DNA of 18,316 nt from Anaerolineaceae bacterium. Its GTDB lineage: Bacteria > Chloroflexota > Anaerolineae > Anaerolineales > Anaerolineaceae. Both the position numbers and the translations under genes were made by a program. Position 1 is the stretch's first letter, and each line of letters begins with the position of its first letter. Location: NCBI GenBank assembly GCA_003524305.1, contig DQHW01000029.1:197637-215952 (forward strand), written 5' to 3'. This document shows positions 6,378-14,388 of this stretch, piece by piece. The notes under the pieces were generated by a model that ran no database searches, was not told the DNA's origin, and worked only from the letters and a program-made list of their open reading frames with translations.

Positions 6378-9122
6378 ATGTCTGAGCCATTTCTCCTCAC
6401 AAAACTATATGTCCCATCGCCTCGGGCTAAAATTGTTCTTCGTGCGCGCTTGAACGAGCGGTTGAACGAAGGTCTTTTAGCAAACCGCAAAATAACGCTC
6501 ATCTCCGCACCCGCAGGCTTTGGAAAATCTACGCTGGTCAGTGAATGGATTGCCAGTTGCGGGCGGCCGGTCGCCTGGCTTTCACTGGATGAAGGGGACA
6601 ATGATCCCACACGCTTTCTAGTTTATATCGTGAAGGCGATACAAACCATCACGTCAAAAATCGGCGCAGACGTGTTGGCCGCCCTCCAATCTGCCCGGCC
6701 ACCATCTGCCGAATCACTCCTGACGGCTTTGCTGAATGAGATCGCCGCTCTCCCGGACAAATTCATCCTCGTCCTGGACGATTACCACATGCTTGATTCC
6801 AAGTCGGTTGACCAAGCGCTCACCTTTCTGGTGGAGCACATGCCTCCGCAAATGGTTCTGATTATCGCCACCCGTGAGGATCCCCAGTTGCCCCTGTCTC
6901 GCTTGCGCGCCCGTGGACAATTGATCGAGCTACGTGCCGCTGATTTACGCTTTACCCCCACCGAGGCCGCTGACTTTCTCAACCAAGTGATGGGCTTAAA
7001 CCTCTCAACGGATGACATCGCCGCGTTGGAAGCCCGCACCGAAGGCTGGATCGCCGGCTTGCAACTGGCCGCACTGTCAGTGCAGGGACATCATGATGCC
7101 GCCAGCTTCATCCAATCGTTCACCGGCAGCCACCGCTTTATCCTGGATTATCTGGTGGAAGAGGTGCTACAACGCCAGTCTGAACGTGTCAGCAGTTTCT
7201 TGCTCCAAACCTCTATTCTCGATCAGTTATGTAGTCCTCTGTGCGACGCTGTTACCGGACAGACGGATTGTAAGGAGATGCTGAAAGCACTCGAGCGAGA
7301 CAACCTGTTTGTCATTCCGCTAGATGACCAGCGTCAGTGGTATCGCTATCACCATCTATTCGCCGATGTTCTGCTCGAACATCTGATGGGGACGCAACCG
7401 GAGATGGTAGCTATTCTCCACAGTCGGGCGAGTGAATGGTATGAAAAAAACGGACTACCGCACGATGCCATCCACCATGCGTTGGCCGGCAAGGATTTCG
7501 AGCGAGCGGCGATCCTGGTCGAACTGGCAATCCCTGAAACGCGCAGGAACAGACGAGGAACCACGGTCGTGGAGCTTGGCTGGCTAAAGGCTCTCCCTGA
7601 CGAACTGGTCCGCTTGAGGCCGGTGCTCTGTGTTCACTATGCTTACGCATTATTTCGTGGGGGAGAGGTCGATGGCGTGGAACCCTGGCTGCGGGATGCC
7701 GAACGCTGGTTGGACTCGATGGCCGATACGACCGGGATGGTCGTCGTTGACAATGGGACATTTAAACGTCTCCCGGGGATGATTCCCATGCTCCGGGCCG
7801 CGCGAGCCCTGGCCCGGGGTGATATGCCCGAGACCGTGAAAAACGCTCGACGGGTGCTCGATCTCGCACCTGAGGACGCCCATCTGATGCTCGGTGGGGC
7901 AGCTTCGCAGCTGGGGCTTGCCTCATGGACGAGCGGGGATCTCGACACCGCCCGACGGATGACTGCCGAGGGCGTGGTGAATCTGCGGCTAGGCGGGTTC
8001 ATCTCTGCCGCCATCGGCGGCGTAATCGTCCTGGCTGATATTCAGATCGCACAAGGCTATCTCCACGAGGCTATGACCACCTATGAGCGGGCATTGCAAT
8101 GGGCCACGGAGCCGGGCGCGCCAGTCCTGCAGGGATCGGCAGATATGTACGTGGGCATGAGCGCCCTTCAACGTGAGCATAACGATCTAAAAACCGCCAT
8201 GCAACACCTGCTCACAAGCCAGGCTCTGGGTGAGCTTGCCGGGTTACAACAAAACCCGTATCGCTGGTGCGCGGCGATGGCGCGCATATGGGAAGCCCAG
8301 GGCGATCTGGATGGCGCGCTCGACCTGCTTGACCAGGCCGAGCGCCTGTACGATGGTGCCTTTTCCCCGAATGTGCGTCCAATCGCGACGCGGAAGACAC
8401 GGGTGTGGGTGGCCCAGGGGCGGTTGGGTGAAGCCCTGGGCTGGGCGCATGAGCAGGGCTTGTCCGTTGAAAACGAAATTAGCTACCTGCGCGAGTTCGA
8501 TCACATCACCCTGGCCAGGGTGCTCCTGGCCCGCTATCTGAGTGACCATTCTGATGGCTCCATTTATGAGGTAATGGGGCTGTTGGAGCGCCTGCTGAAA
8601 GCCGCGGAAGAACGCGGGGGGAAGGGAAGCGTGATCGAAATTCTGATATTGCAAGCAATGACTTATTTCGCGCAAGGTAACCTCCCTGTTGCTCTCTTGT
8701 CTATGCAGCAGGCACTTGCATTTGCAGAGCCACAAGGCTATGTTCGCATTTTCCTTGACGAAGGACCAAGCATGATGGAACTTCTTCGCGAAGCTTCCGC
8801 ACGCGGAATTATGCCAGGCTACACAGGCAAGCTACTGGCAGCTTTTGAACCTGGGAAGATGAAATGCAACGACAAACCTGATATATCCTCTACCCTCCCA
8901 GTAGGACACCGCGATGGAGAGCCCCTGATTGAACCATTGAGCGAACGCGAATTGGAAGTGCTCAAGCTGCTGCGAAGCGACTTAAGCGGACCGGAAATCG
9001 CCCAACAACTGAGCGTGTCGATTAACACCTTTCGCACCCACACCAAAAATATTTTCATCAAACTGGGGGTCAACGATCGCCGGGCAGCTATCCGGCGCGC
9101 CGAAGAACTTAATATCATTTAA
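6378..9122 (+). CDS. LAL/MalT-type LuxR family transcriptional regulator
   Basis: A 914-aa ATP-binding regulator of the LAL (large ATP-binding LuxR) class, which includes MalT. Order of parts: an N-terminal STAND-type NTPase with Walker A A-P-A-G-F-G-K-S at 44-51 and Walker B I-L-V-L-D-D-Y at 130-136; a long helical-repeat region from about 380 to 800, expected to bind an inducer; and a C-terminal LuxR helix-turn-helix from about 854 (L-S-E-R-E-L-E-V-L) to the end. Length matches the family. There is no Shine-Dalgarno sequence before the ATG. It ends with its own terminator and lies just upstream of a co-directional membrane-protein operon, so that operon is the likely target by position. The part coding for about residues 375-755 is visibly GC-richer than both ends. 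The inducer cannot be told from sequence. Confidence 0.93.
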   Translation: MSEPFLLTKLYVPSPRAKIVLRARLNERLNEGLLANRKITLISAPAGFGKSTLVSEWIASCGRPVAWLSLDEGDNDPTRFLVYIVKAIQTITSKIGADVLAALQSARPPSAESLLTALLNEIAALPDKFILVLDDYHMLDSKSVDQALTFLVEHMPPQMVLIIATREDPQLPLSRLRARGQLIELRAADLRFTPTEAADFLNQVMGLNLSTDDIAALEARTEGWIAGLQLAALSVQGHHDAASFIQSFTGSHRFILDYLVEEVLQRQSERVSSFLLQTSILDQLCSPLCDAVTGQTDCKEMLKALERDNLFVIPLDDQRQWYRYHHLFADVLLEHLMGTQPEMVAILHSRASEWYEKNGLPHDAIHHALAGKDFERAAILVELAIPETRRNRRGTTVVELGWLKALPDELVRLRPVLCVHYAYALFRGGEVDGVEPWLRDAERWLDSMADTTGMVVVDNGTFKRLPGMIPMLRAARALARGDMPETVKNARRVLDLAPEDAHLMLGGAASQLGLASWTSGDLDTARRMTAEGVVNLRLGGFISAAIGGVIVLADIQIAQGYLHEAMTTYERALQWATEPGAPVLQGSADMYVGMSALQREHNDLKTAMQHLLTSQALGELAGLQQNPYRWCAAMARIWEAQGDLDGALDLLDQAERLYDGAFSPNVRPIATRKTRVWVAQGRLGEALGWAHEQGLSVENEISYLREFDHITLARVLLARYLSDHSDGSIYEVMGLLERLLKAAEERGGKGSVIEILILQAMTYFAQGNLPVALLSMQQALAFAEPQGYVRIFLDEGPSMMELLREASARGIMPGYTGKLLAAFEPGKMKCNDKPDISSTLPVGHRDGEPLIEPLSERELEVLKLLRSDLSGPEIAQQLSVSINTFRTHTKNIFIKLGVNDRRAAIRRAEELNII

Positions 9123-9141
9123 CTAGCCCTAAATAACCAAC

Positions 9142-9190
9142 CCCCACCCCGGCAGGTGTCCTAAAAACATCTGGTGGGGCTTTTTATTTT
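9142..9190 (+). terminator. Intrinsic terminator after the LuxR gene
   Basis: CCCCACC (9142-9148) pairs with GGTGGGG (9173-9179). Inside it AGGTGT and ACATCT extend the stem with one G-T pair around an A-rich loop. A T-run (TTTTTATTTT, 9181-9190) follows after one C. It sits 19 bases after the LuxR stop codon. Confidence 0.85.
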
Positions 9191-9200
9191 TCACAAAAAA

Positions 9201-9230
9201 ATCACAACCTCAATCACATCATGTTGTGAT
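9201..9230. promoter_or_regulatory. Candidate operator with TCACA/TGTGA boxes
   Basis: ATCACAAC (9201-9208) is a perfect inverted repeat of GTTGTGAT (9223-9230). A second half-site ATCACA (9213-9218) pairs with TGTGAT (9225-9230) across six bases, and another TCACA occurs at 9191-9195. It lies 70 bases before the first gene of the membrane-protein operon and just after the LuxR gene, where a LAL or other regulator would act. Confidence 0.5.
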
Positions 9231-9299
9231 GACACCTCACATGATCAAGTCGTATCCTTTAGGCAGATAATCATGGAAAGGAATAACGAGAGACTTTAT

Positions 9300-9581
9300 A
9301 TGAGTGACAAACCAAGCTCCGATGAAAAATGTAACCATCCACCCTGCTATGAAATCCGTCTCAGGGGACACCTGGACAGTCAGTGGACAGATTGGTTCGA
9401 AGGTCTGACTATCACGCTGGATGACAACGGGGACACGCTGATCACCGGTCCGGTGATTGATCAGGCAGCGCTGCACGGGCTGCTTAAAAAAATCCGAGAT
9501 TTGGGAATTCCGCTGGTATCGGTTTGTCCAGGCCAATCGAAAGAATTGAGTTCATCTGGTTCAAGTAATGGAGAAAAATAA
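9300..9581 (+). CDS. Small conserved-looking protein of unknown function
   Basis: A 93-aa soluble protein with no signal peptide or membrane segment. The core begins Y-E-I-R-L-R-G-H-L-D, continues W-F-E-G-L-T-I-T-L and V-I-D-Q-A-A-L-H-G-L, and ends I-R-D-L-G-I-P-L-V-S-V. This suggests a small alpha/beta fold of strands followed by one helix. I recall similar short proteins in Chloroflexota and Actinomycetota near membrane and regulator genes, but know no function for them. The ATG at 9300 with GAGAG nearby is preferred; an in-frame ATG at 9273 is possible. The stop overlaps the next start by one base (TAATG), so translation is probably coupled with the DUF4386 gene. Confidence 0.8.
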   Translation: MSDKPSSDEKCNHPPCYEIRLRGHLDSQWTDWFEGLTITLDDNGDTLITGPVIDQAALHGLLKKIRDLGIPLVSVCPGQSKELSSSGSSNGEK

Positions 9582-10300
9582 TGAATATGACTATAGAAAG
9601 TCCCATTGGGAATAATAAAAAGACCGCAAGAATTGCAGGAGCTCTCTACCTGTTTTTCATAATTGCCACCGCCATTGCAAACGTATCCCGCACGAAACTA
9701 ATCGTACCTGGAGATGCCATTACCACAGCTCAAAATATTCAAGCATCCGAAGGATTTTTCCGTATCGGTTTTTTTAGCGATATCCTTGCTGGTATTCTTT
9801 TCCTTTTGGCAGCTTGGGCTTTATACACTTTATTAAAACAGTTAAACAAAAATATCGCCTTATTGTTCCTTTTATTAAACCTGGGCGGTGTCGCTGTGCA
9901 GGTTCTAAATATGCTTAATTTATTTTCTGCCACGTTGCTTTTGAGTGGTGCTAAATACTTGAACGTTTTCCAGACCGAACAACTGCAAGCGATGGCAATG
10001 TTCTTTCTTAATTTACACGAAAACGGATTTATGATCGCCCAGTTTTTCTTTGCCGCCTGGCTTTTCCCGCTTGGTTATTTGGTTTACAAGTCGGGTTACC
10101 TTCCAAAAATTTTAGGCATTGTATTGATGGTTGAGTGTTTTGCCTGGCTTTTGTATCCACTCCAGTTTTTCTTTTTCCCGAGCGTCTTAGTCACTTACCT
10201 GAGCTCTGCGGCTGGGTCTATTGGAGAATTCTCGCTTACTCTTTGGCTCCTCATCATGGGTGTCAGGGAACAAAAACCAGCTTTAGTTGAACTTGACTGA
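9581..10300 (+). CDS. DUF4386 family membrane protein, copy 1
   Basis: A 239-aa integral membrane protein with about six hydrophobic segments. It shows the DUF4386 pattern: an N-terminal A-R-I-A-G-A-L-Y-L followed by a helix, F-R-I-G-F at about 62-66, L-L-A-A-W-A-L-Y, and the loop W-L-F-P-L-G-Y-L-V-Y-K-S-G-Y-L-P-K-I-L-G near 160-180. The family has no known function. A GGAG motif precedes the start, and the ATG shares one base with the upstream stop codon. The next gene is a clear paralogue, so this is one half of a tandem duplication. Confidence 0.9.
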   Translation: MNMTIESPIGNNKKTARIAGALYLFFIIATAIANVSRTKLIVPGDAITTAQNIQASEGFFRIGFFSDILAGILFLLAAWALYTLLKQLNKNIALLFLLLNLGGVAVQVLNMLNLFSATLLLSGAKYLNVFQTEQLQAMAMFFLNLHENGFMIAQFFFAAWLFPLGYLVYKSGYLPKILGIVLMVECFAWLLYPLQFFFFPSVLVTYLSSAAGSIGEFSLTLWLLIMGVREQKPALVELD

Positions 10301-10338
10301 GTAACCTACCTACAGCTTTCAAAAAAAGGAGTAAAAAA

Positions 10339-11025
10339 ATGAATTCAATCACTAAAATCGCCAGAACCGCCGGACTGCTTTACCTGCTTTTCGTGGTCAC
10401 CTCGGTCGTAGCCAATCTATTCGGGAAATTTGTGTTCGTGGAAGCCCCGGTCACGATTGATCACATTTTGACCCATGCGACGCAATTCCGTATCGGTTTT
10501 GTGATCAACCTCTTCTCGGTCGTTTTATTCCTTTTGGCAGCCTGGGCTTTGTACGTGCTGCTGAAGCCGGTGAACAAAGATTTAGCCTTATTGTTCCTGT
10601 TATTCAATGTTGCCGGTTTTGCGGTCTGGTTATTCAGCTCTCTTTGCCTGTTTGGCAGCCTTTTGATCTTGAATGGGACTGAAGCGATCAAAGCCTTCCA
10701 GCCAGATCAACTGCATGCGCTGGCGGTGTTCTTCTTCGGTTTATACAAAACCGGGGTCTTTATAACCCAGGTGCCTTACGGGGTCTGGCTCTTTCCGCTC
10801 GGTTACCTGGTCCTTAAATCGGGATTCCTTCCAAAGATCCTCGGCATGCTGTTGATCGCGGATGGCATTTGCAAATTCGTTTATGTCTGCCAGCGCTTGA
10901 TCCTCCCCGATCTCGCTTTCATAGCTTATCCCTGCACGGTGGTCAGTTTCATCGCTGAAGTCTCACTGGCATTGTGGCTTGCCATCAAGGCTGTAAAACC
11001 TCAATTGTCCGTGAATCCGGAATAA
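10339..11025 (+). CDS. DUF4386 family membrane protein, copy 2
   Basis: A 228-aa paralogue of the preceding gene: same F-R-I-G-F, same F-L-L-A-A-W-A-L-Y and almost the same W-L-F-P-L-G-Y-L-V-L-K-S-G-F-L-P-K-I-L-G loop. About six membrane segments. Its start is well defined by AAGGAG seven to eight bases upstream of the ATG. Synonymous positions are visibly richer in G and C than in copy 1, so the copies are not a very recent duplication. Function unknown. Confidence 0.9.
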   Translation: MNSITKIARTAGLLYLLFVVTSVVANLFGKFVFVEAPVTIDHILTHATQFRIGFVINLFSVVLFLLAAWALYVLLKPVNKDLALLFLLFNVAGFAVWLFSSLCLFGSLLILNGTEAIKAFQPDQLHALAVFFFGLYKTGVFITQVPYGVWLFPLGYLVLKSGFLPKILGMLLIADGICKFVYVCQRLILPDLAFIAYPCTVVSFIAEVSLALWLAIKAVKPQLSVNPE

Positions 11026-11039
11026 AGAAAAGAGTAAAG

Positions 11040-11513
11040 ATGATAAATAAAAAAGGAATCTTGAAAAAGGTATTGGTGCTCACCCTGGTGGGAGGCTTGG
11101 CTTTCTGGCTGGCAAACTTCGCGATCTCGCGAACGGCAATCGCCGCGGATTACAGGGTTGCCATGTCAATTTCCTATTACCCGATGCTACTGGAATCCCT
11201 GATCGGCGGTTTGATCATCGGGTTGTGGGTCAGTTATCCTCTCGTGCGTTTCTTTAATAGGATTCCGGCGAAAAATCCAGTGATTAAATCAGTCTTCCTG
11301 AGTACGCTCATTCTGATCTTCGTCACAATCACACTTGGTGGCCCTTCAAGCTTTTTTGCAACTAACAATGTCATGCAATATTTCATTATTGGTACCGTTT
11401 TTAACTTAATCCGCATCACCGCCCTGGGCATGGCGATAGGTTATGTGTGTAAGAGACAGCACAGGGAAGTCAAATCAACCGAAATCGCTGCCAGCCCTTC
11501 CGGGTTGGGATAA
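11040..11513 (+). CDS. Small four-helix membrane protein, copy A
   Basis: A 157-aa protein with four hydrophobic segments (roughly 9-28, 44-66, 82-103, 113-135) and a short charged C-terminal tail. The first helix contains G-G-L-A-F-W, and a cytoplasmic-type loop after helix two reads R-F-F-N-R-I-P-A-K-N-P. I do not recognise a named family. The ATG at 11040 is preferred to an upstream GTG/TTG-type extension because the GA-rich AAAGAAAAGAG lies just before it. It starts 14 bases after the second DUF4386 gene and is homologous to the next gene. Confidence 0.8.
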   Translation: MINKKGILKKVLVLTLVGGLAFWLANFAISRTAIAADYRVAMSISYYPMLLESLIGGLIIGLWVSYPLVRFFNRIPAKNPVIKSVFLSTLILIFVTITLGGPSSFFATNNVMQYFIIGTVFNLIRITALGMAIGYVCKRQHREVKSTEIAASPSGLG

Positions 11514-11523
11514 GGAAACAGTC

Positions 11524-11979
11524 ATGCAGACCAGGGCCACAGGTCTAAGCAAGCAGGAGTCTACCAGCGATTTCTCAAAGAAACTTCTTAAGTTAGCAGT
11601 CGCGGGAGGTGCGGCATTCTGGGTCACTGACTTCTTAATGGCAGTATCCCCCATTGCTGCAGCCTATAAGGCCGCGTTCTCATTCTCTTCTCTGCCTGTG
11701 GCCCTGGTTGAAGCGCTGGCTGGCGGAATGGTGATCGCATTCAGCATCAGTTTTTTCTTGCTTCGGTTCTTTAGCAGGCTCCCCGGCAAAAATCCCATCT
11801 TCAAGGCATTGATCCTCAGCTTTAGCGCAGTGGTCATTATCGAAGTCCTTTCTGCCCTGGGAGACCCGGCTCATGCATTTACCTATCTCGTGCTCGACAC
11901 AGGGATGAATATTCCAAGGATTCTCGCCCTTGGATGGACGATTGGATTTATGTTTGATAAGCAAAACAGAAAGGTTTAA
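11524..11979 (+). CDS. Small four-helix membrane protein, copy B
   Basis: A 151-aa protein similar to the preceding gene throughout: G-G-A-A-F-W, P-I-A-A-A-Y, E-A-L-A-G-G, L-R-F-F-S-R-L-P-G-K-N-P and a final basic tail. It has four predicted membrane segments. AAGGA lies seven bases before the ATG at 11524, which fixes the start; the open frame extends further upstream but overlaps copy A. Second tandem duplication in the same operon. No function can be assigned. Confidence 0.8.
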   Translation: MQTRATGLSKQESTSDFSKKLLKLAVAGGAAFWVTDFLMAVSPIAAAYKAAFSFSSLPVALVEALAGGMVIAFSISFFLLRFFSRLPGKNPIFKALILSFSAVVIIEVLSALGDPAHAFTYLVLDTGMNIPRILALGWTIGFMFDKQNRKV

Positions 11980-11981
11980 AT

Positions 11982-12959
11982 ATGAAAGCAATCATCTGCC
12001 CCAGATACGGTTCGCCGGATGTTCTCAAGCTCCGGGAGGTGGAGAAACCAGTTCCGCAAGAAGAAGAGGTGCTGATACAAATTCATGCAGCCTCTCTCAA
12101 TTCACGTGACTTGCGAATGCTACGGGCAAATCCGCTTTTTATGCGACTGATGCCTGGAAGCCTTTTTCGTCCCAAAAACAAGATCCTTGGAGCTGACCTT
12201 GCCGGGCGGGTTGAGGCAATTGGCAGTAAAGTCAAGCAGTTCAAGCCGGGTGATGAAGTCTTTGGATTCTTGCCAAGTTCAATCGGCAAGGGCACATTTG
12301 CTGAGTTTGTGTGTGCCAGCGAAAAACTGTTGACACTGAAACCCGCCATCCTTACCTTTGAACAGGCGGCAGCGATCCCCTTGGCGGCGATGACTGCCTT
12401 GCAGGGTCTGCGCAACTATGGAAACATACAGCCGGGACAAAAAGTATTAATCAACGGTGCCTCTGGTGGTGTCGGAACATTTGCCGTGCAAATCGCCAAA
12501 GCCTTCGGGGCTGAAGTCACCGCGGTATGCAGCACAAAACATCTTGAATTGGCTCGATCGCTCGGAGCAGATCACATCATTGATTACAAGTTTGAAGACT
12601 TTACCCAAAACGGGCTGCGGTATGATCTGATCCTGGCTGTGAACGGATACCATCCCATCAAAGATTACCTGCACGCTTTGAATCCAGGTGGATCCTATGT
12701 TGTTGCCGGGGGTTCCATGCGTCAACTCATCCAGGCGGGGAGCAATCGAAAAGGAAATTCTCGAACCGACGGCCAGATAACAAATGTTCTTTCGCTAGTG
12801 CAAAGCCAATCGGATTTACTATTCTTAAAAAATCTCGCTGAATCCGGGAAAATTATGCCGGTTATTGATCGTATTTTCCCGTTAAGTAAAATCGTTGATG
12901 CCATCTGGTATTTCGAGAAGGAGCATCCCAGGGGAAAGGTCGCGATTCACATGGTCTGA
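11982..12959 (+). CDS. MDR-family NAD(P)-dependent oxidoreductase (zinc-less type)
   Basis: A 325-aa medium-chain dehydrogenase/reductase of the quinone oxidoreductase/RTN4IP1-like group. The N-terminal GroES-like domain has H-A-A-S-L-N-S-R-D at 35-43 and G-A-D-L-A-G-R-V at 70-77. The Rossmann domain has N-G-A-S-G-G-V-G at 158-165 and A-R-S-L-G-A-D-H at 191-198. The catalytic-zinc and structural-zinc cysteines of alcohol dehydrogenases are absent, so a zinc-independent NADPH-dependent reduction of a quinone or enone-type substrate is more likely than alcohol oxidation. It begins two bases after the previous stop, showing co-transcription with the membrane genes. The substrate is unknown. Confidence 0.9.
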   Translation: MKAIICPRYGSPDVLKLREVEKPVPQEEEVLIQIHAASLNSRDLRMLRANPLFMRLMPGSLFRPKNKILGADLAGRVEAIGSKVKQFKPGDEVFGFLPSSIGKGTFAEFVCASEKLLTLKPAILTFEQAAAIPLAAMTALQGLRNYGNIQPGQKVLINGASGGVGTFAVQIAKAFGAEVTAVCSTKHLELARSLGADHIIDYKFEDFTQNGLRYDLILAVNGYHPIKDYLHALNPGGSYVVAGGSMRQLIQAGSNRKGNSRTDGQITNVLSLVQSQSDLLFLKNLAESGKIMPVIDRIFPLSKIVDAIWYFEKEHPRGKVAIHMV

Positions 12960-13007
12960 TTCTTAAGTCATACTTTCCAACCCTCTAGTGAAAAGGAGAA
13001 AATTGAA

Positions 13008-13664
13008 ATGAACGGTAATTTAATGTTGGATCAAATTGAACAAATCGGCGTCGGCCTAGCGTTTATCATCTTCCCACTTGTGTTCGTTTTTGCCTTTGCC
13101 GCCCACCCCCGCTTGTTACGCCCGCGACTGCTTGGCCCGGAAGAGCTGGTACGCAGAGCCCATGGCAACAAACTGGTCCATTTTGGGCATGTGTTGGTAA
13201 CGTTAAATACTAGCCTTCTAATTGTGGTTGCCCTGTACTTCATGAGACTCCTTGGAAATAGTGCCGGTGCCTGGGCTGGTTTTGTCGGTGGAGTGATCGC
13301 CATTTTAGGCGCAATTTTTCTGGCAGTGGATAAAGGCGCGCTGTGCCTGACCATGAGCGCATTCGACACTCTACCAGAAAAAACTTTCGAACAAATCATG
13401 CCGGGCGTAATGACATTATTTACAAGAAAAGGTTGGTTGAAACTGCTTTGGGGAATTGTTTTTCTACCCATCGGTTTTACCATTCAAGCCATCGCCTTGC
13501 TCAAGACTCATACTCTCTCTCCCTGGCAAAGTATTTTGTTTTTGATCGGCGCATTGTTGATGGCTACTCCCGATGGTGTTGAAATCATAAATCTGAGTGC
13601 TTCCATCATGATGGCAGTTTCGCTTGTTCCGTACGGATTACAAATCATTACTTCTGCGCTGTAG
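13008..13664 (+). CDS. Multi-pass membrane protein of unknown family
   Basis: A 218-aa hydrophobic protein with about five or six membrane segments. A cytoplasmic-looking loop (about 33-58) is rich in arginine and histidine and reads R-R-A-H-G-N-K-L-V-H-F-G-H. A second soluble loop around 115-140 contains L-P-E-K-T-F-E-Q-I-M-P-G. Histidines at 52, 58 and 61 next to a helix could bind a ligand, but this is only suggestive. AAGGAG at 12993-12998 gives a clear start. I do not recognise the family. Confidence 0.8.
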   Translation: MNGNLMLDQIEQIGVGLAFIIFPLVFVFAFAAHPRLLRPRLLGPEELVRRAHGNKLVHFGHVLVTLNTSLLIVVALYFMRLLGNSAGAWAGFVGGVIAILGAIFLAVDKGALCLTMSAFDTLPEKTFEQIMPGVMTLFTRKGWLKLLWGIVFLPIGFTIQAIALLKTHTLSPWQSILFLIGALLMATPDGVEIINLSASIMMAVSLVPYGLQIITSAL

Positions 13665-13734
13665 CTTTTTTAGTAATGATTGGTTGGGCAGTTACTTAAG
13701 CTGTGGATCGAGCACCGACCTTAAGGAAACAATA

Positions 13735-14280
13735 ATGAAGACTACAAAACGTAATTTCTGGCTCGATGTGACCATCTTTATGGCTTTGCTCATAACGGTC
13801 ATTACTGGCTTCTTGCTTTGGCTCGCCATCCCCCACCAGTTGGCAAGTGTTTTTCTAGGGTTTTCCCGCCGCGAATGGGTAGCTGCCCATATCTCTTTTG
13901 GGGTGGTGGGGCTAGCTGGAGTTGCCTGGCACATTATCTGGCATTGGGATTGGCTCAAAGCCTTGCGTGGACGTCGCCTCGATGAGATGCCCAACAAAGT
14001 GCGCGCAAATCGCGTTATTGATCGCATAATGTGGCTTACTTTTATCGCCACCAATGCTTTTGGAGTAATCGCATGGGTACTCCACTATGGCGACCAGGTT
14101 TACCTTGTAAGGATGCCAGATCGCCTCCATGTCGTCTTTGGGGTACTGTGCACAATCTTGATGGTTATTCATCTTGTTTTGCATTGGAAGTGGATCGTAT
14201 CTACTGGCCAGCGTTGCATTCATGTCAACTTTGGGGTTGATAGAAACATTCAGAAATCAAAAACCTTCAAGCAAGGCTGA
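13735..14280 (+). CDS. DUF4405-type haem-binding membrane protein
   Basis: A 181-aa protein with four membrane helices arranged as two similar halves. Each half has a helix bearing spaced histidines: H52 with H67 and H70 (A-W-H-I-I-W-H-W) and H132 with H146 and H150 (I-H-L-V-L-H-W-K-W). This is the layout of DUF4405 proteins, which resemble cytochrome b561-type four-helix bundles where histidine pairs hold b-haem. The start is set at ATG 13735 because of AAGGA eight bases before it; the open frame upstream overlaps the preceding gene. Beside an NADPH-type and a flavin-type oxidoreductase it could pass electrons through the membrane. That role is inferred from context. Confidence 0.8.
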   Translation: MKTTKRNFWLDVTIFMALLITVITGFLLWLAIPHQLASVFLGFSRREWVAAHISFGVVGLAGVAWHIIWHWDWLKALRGRRLDEMPNKVRANRVIDRIMWLTFIATNAFGVIAWVLHYGDQVYLVRMPDRLHVVFGVLCTILMVIHLVLHWKWIVSTGQRCIHVNFGVDRNIQKSKTFKQG

Positions 14281-14388
14281 CGACAGCATGGTATAGAAAC
14301 AAGGTTTGTGTCAACGGGATCTGCCGCCAAACAGGAATACTAATAATCCGTGGTCTACTAACGTCAAATTGAGTAAGGAATTAAGAGA

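Noticed and set aside
8244..8735. 163-codon minus-strand frame inside the LuxR gene
   Set aside because: Shadow of the GC-rich LuxR coding frame; the plus-strand protein is a clear family member across the region.
13031..13483. 150-codon minus-strand frame opposite the multi-pass membrane protein
   Set aside because: Antisense to a gene with a strong ribosome binding site and a coherent membrane-protein pattern.
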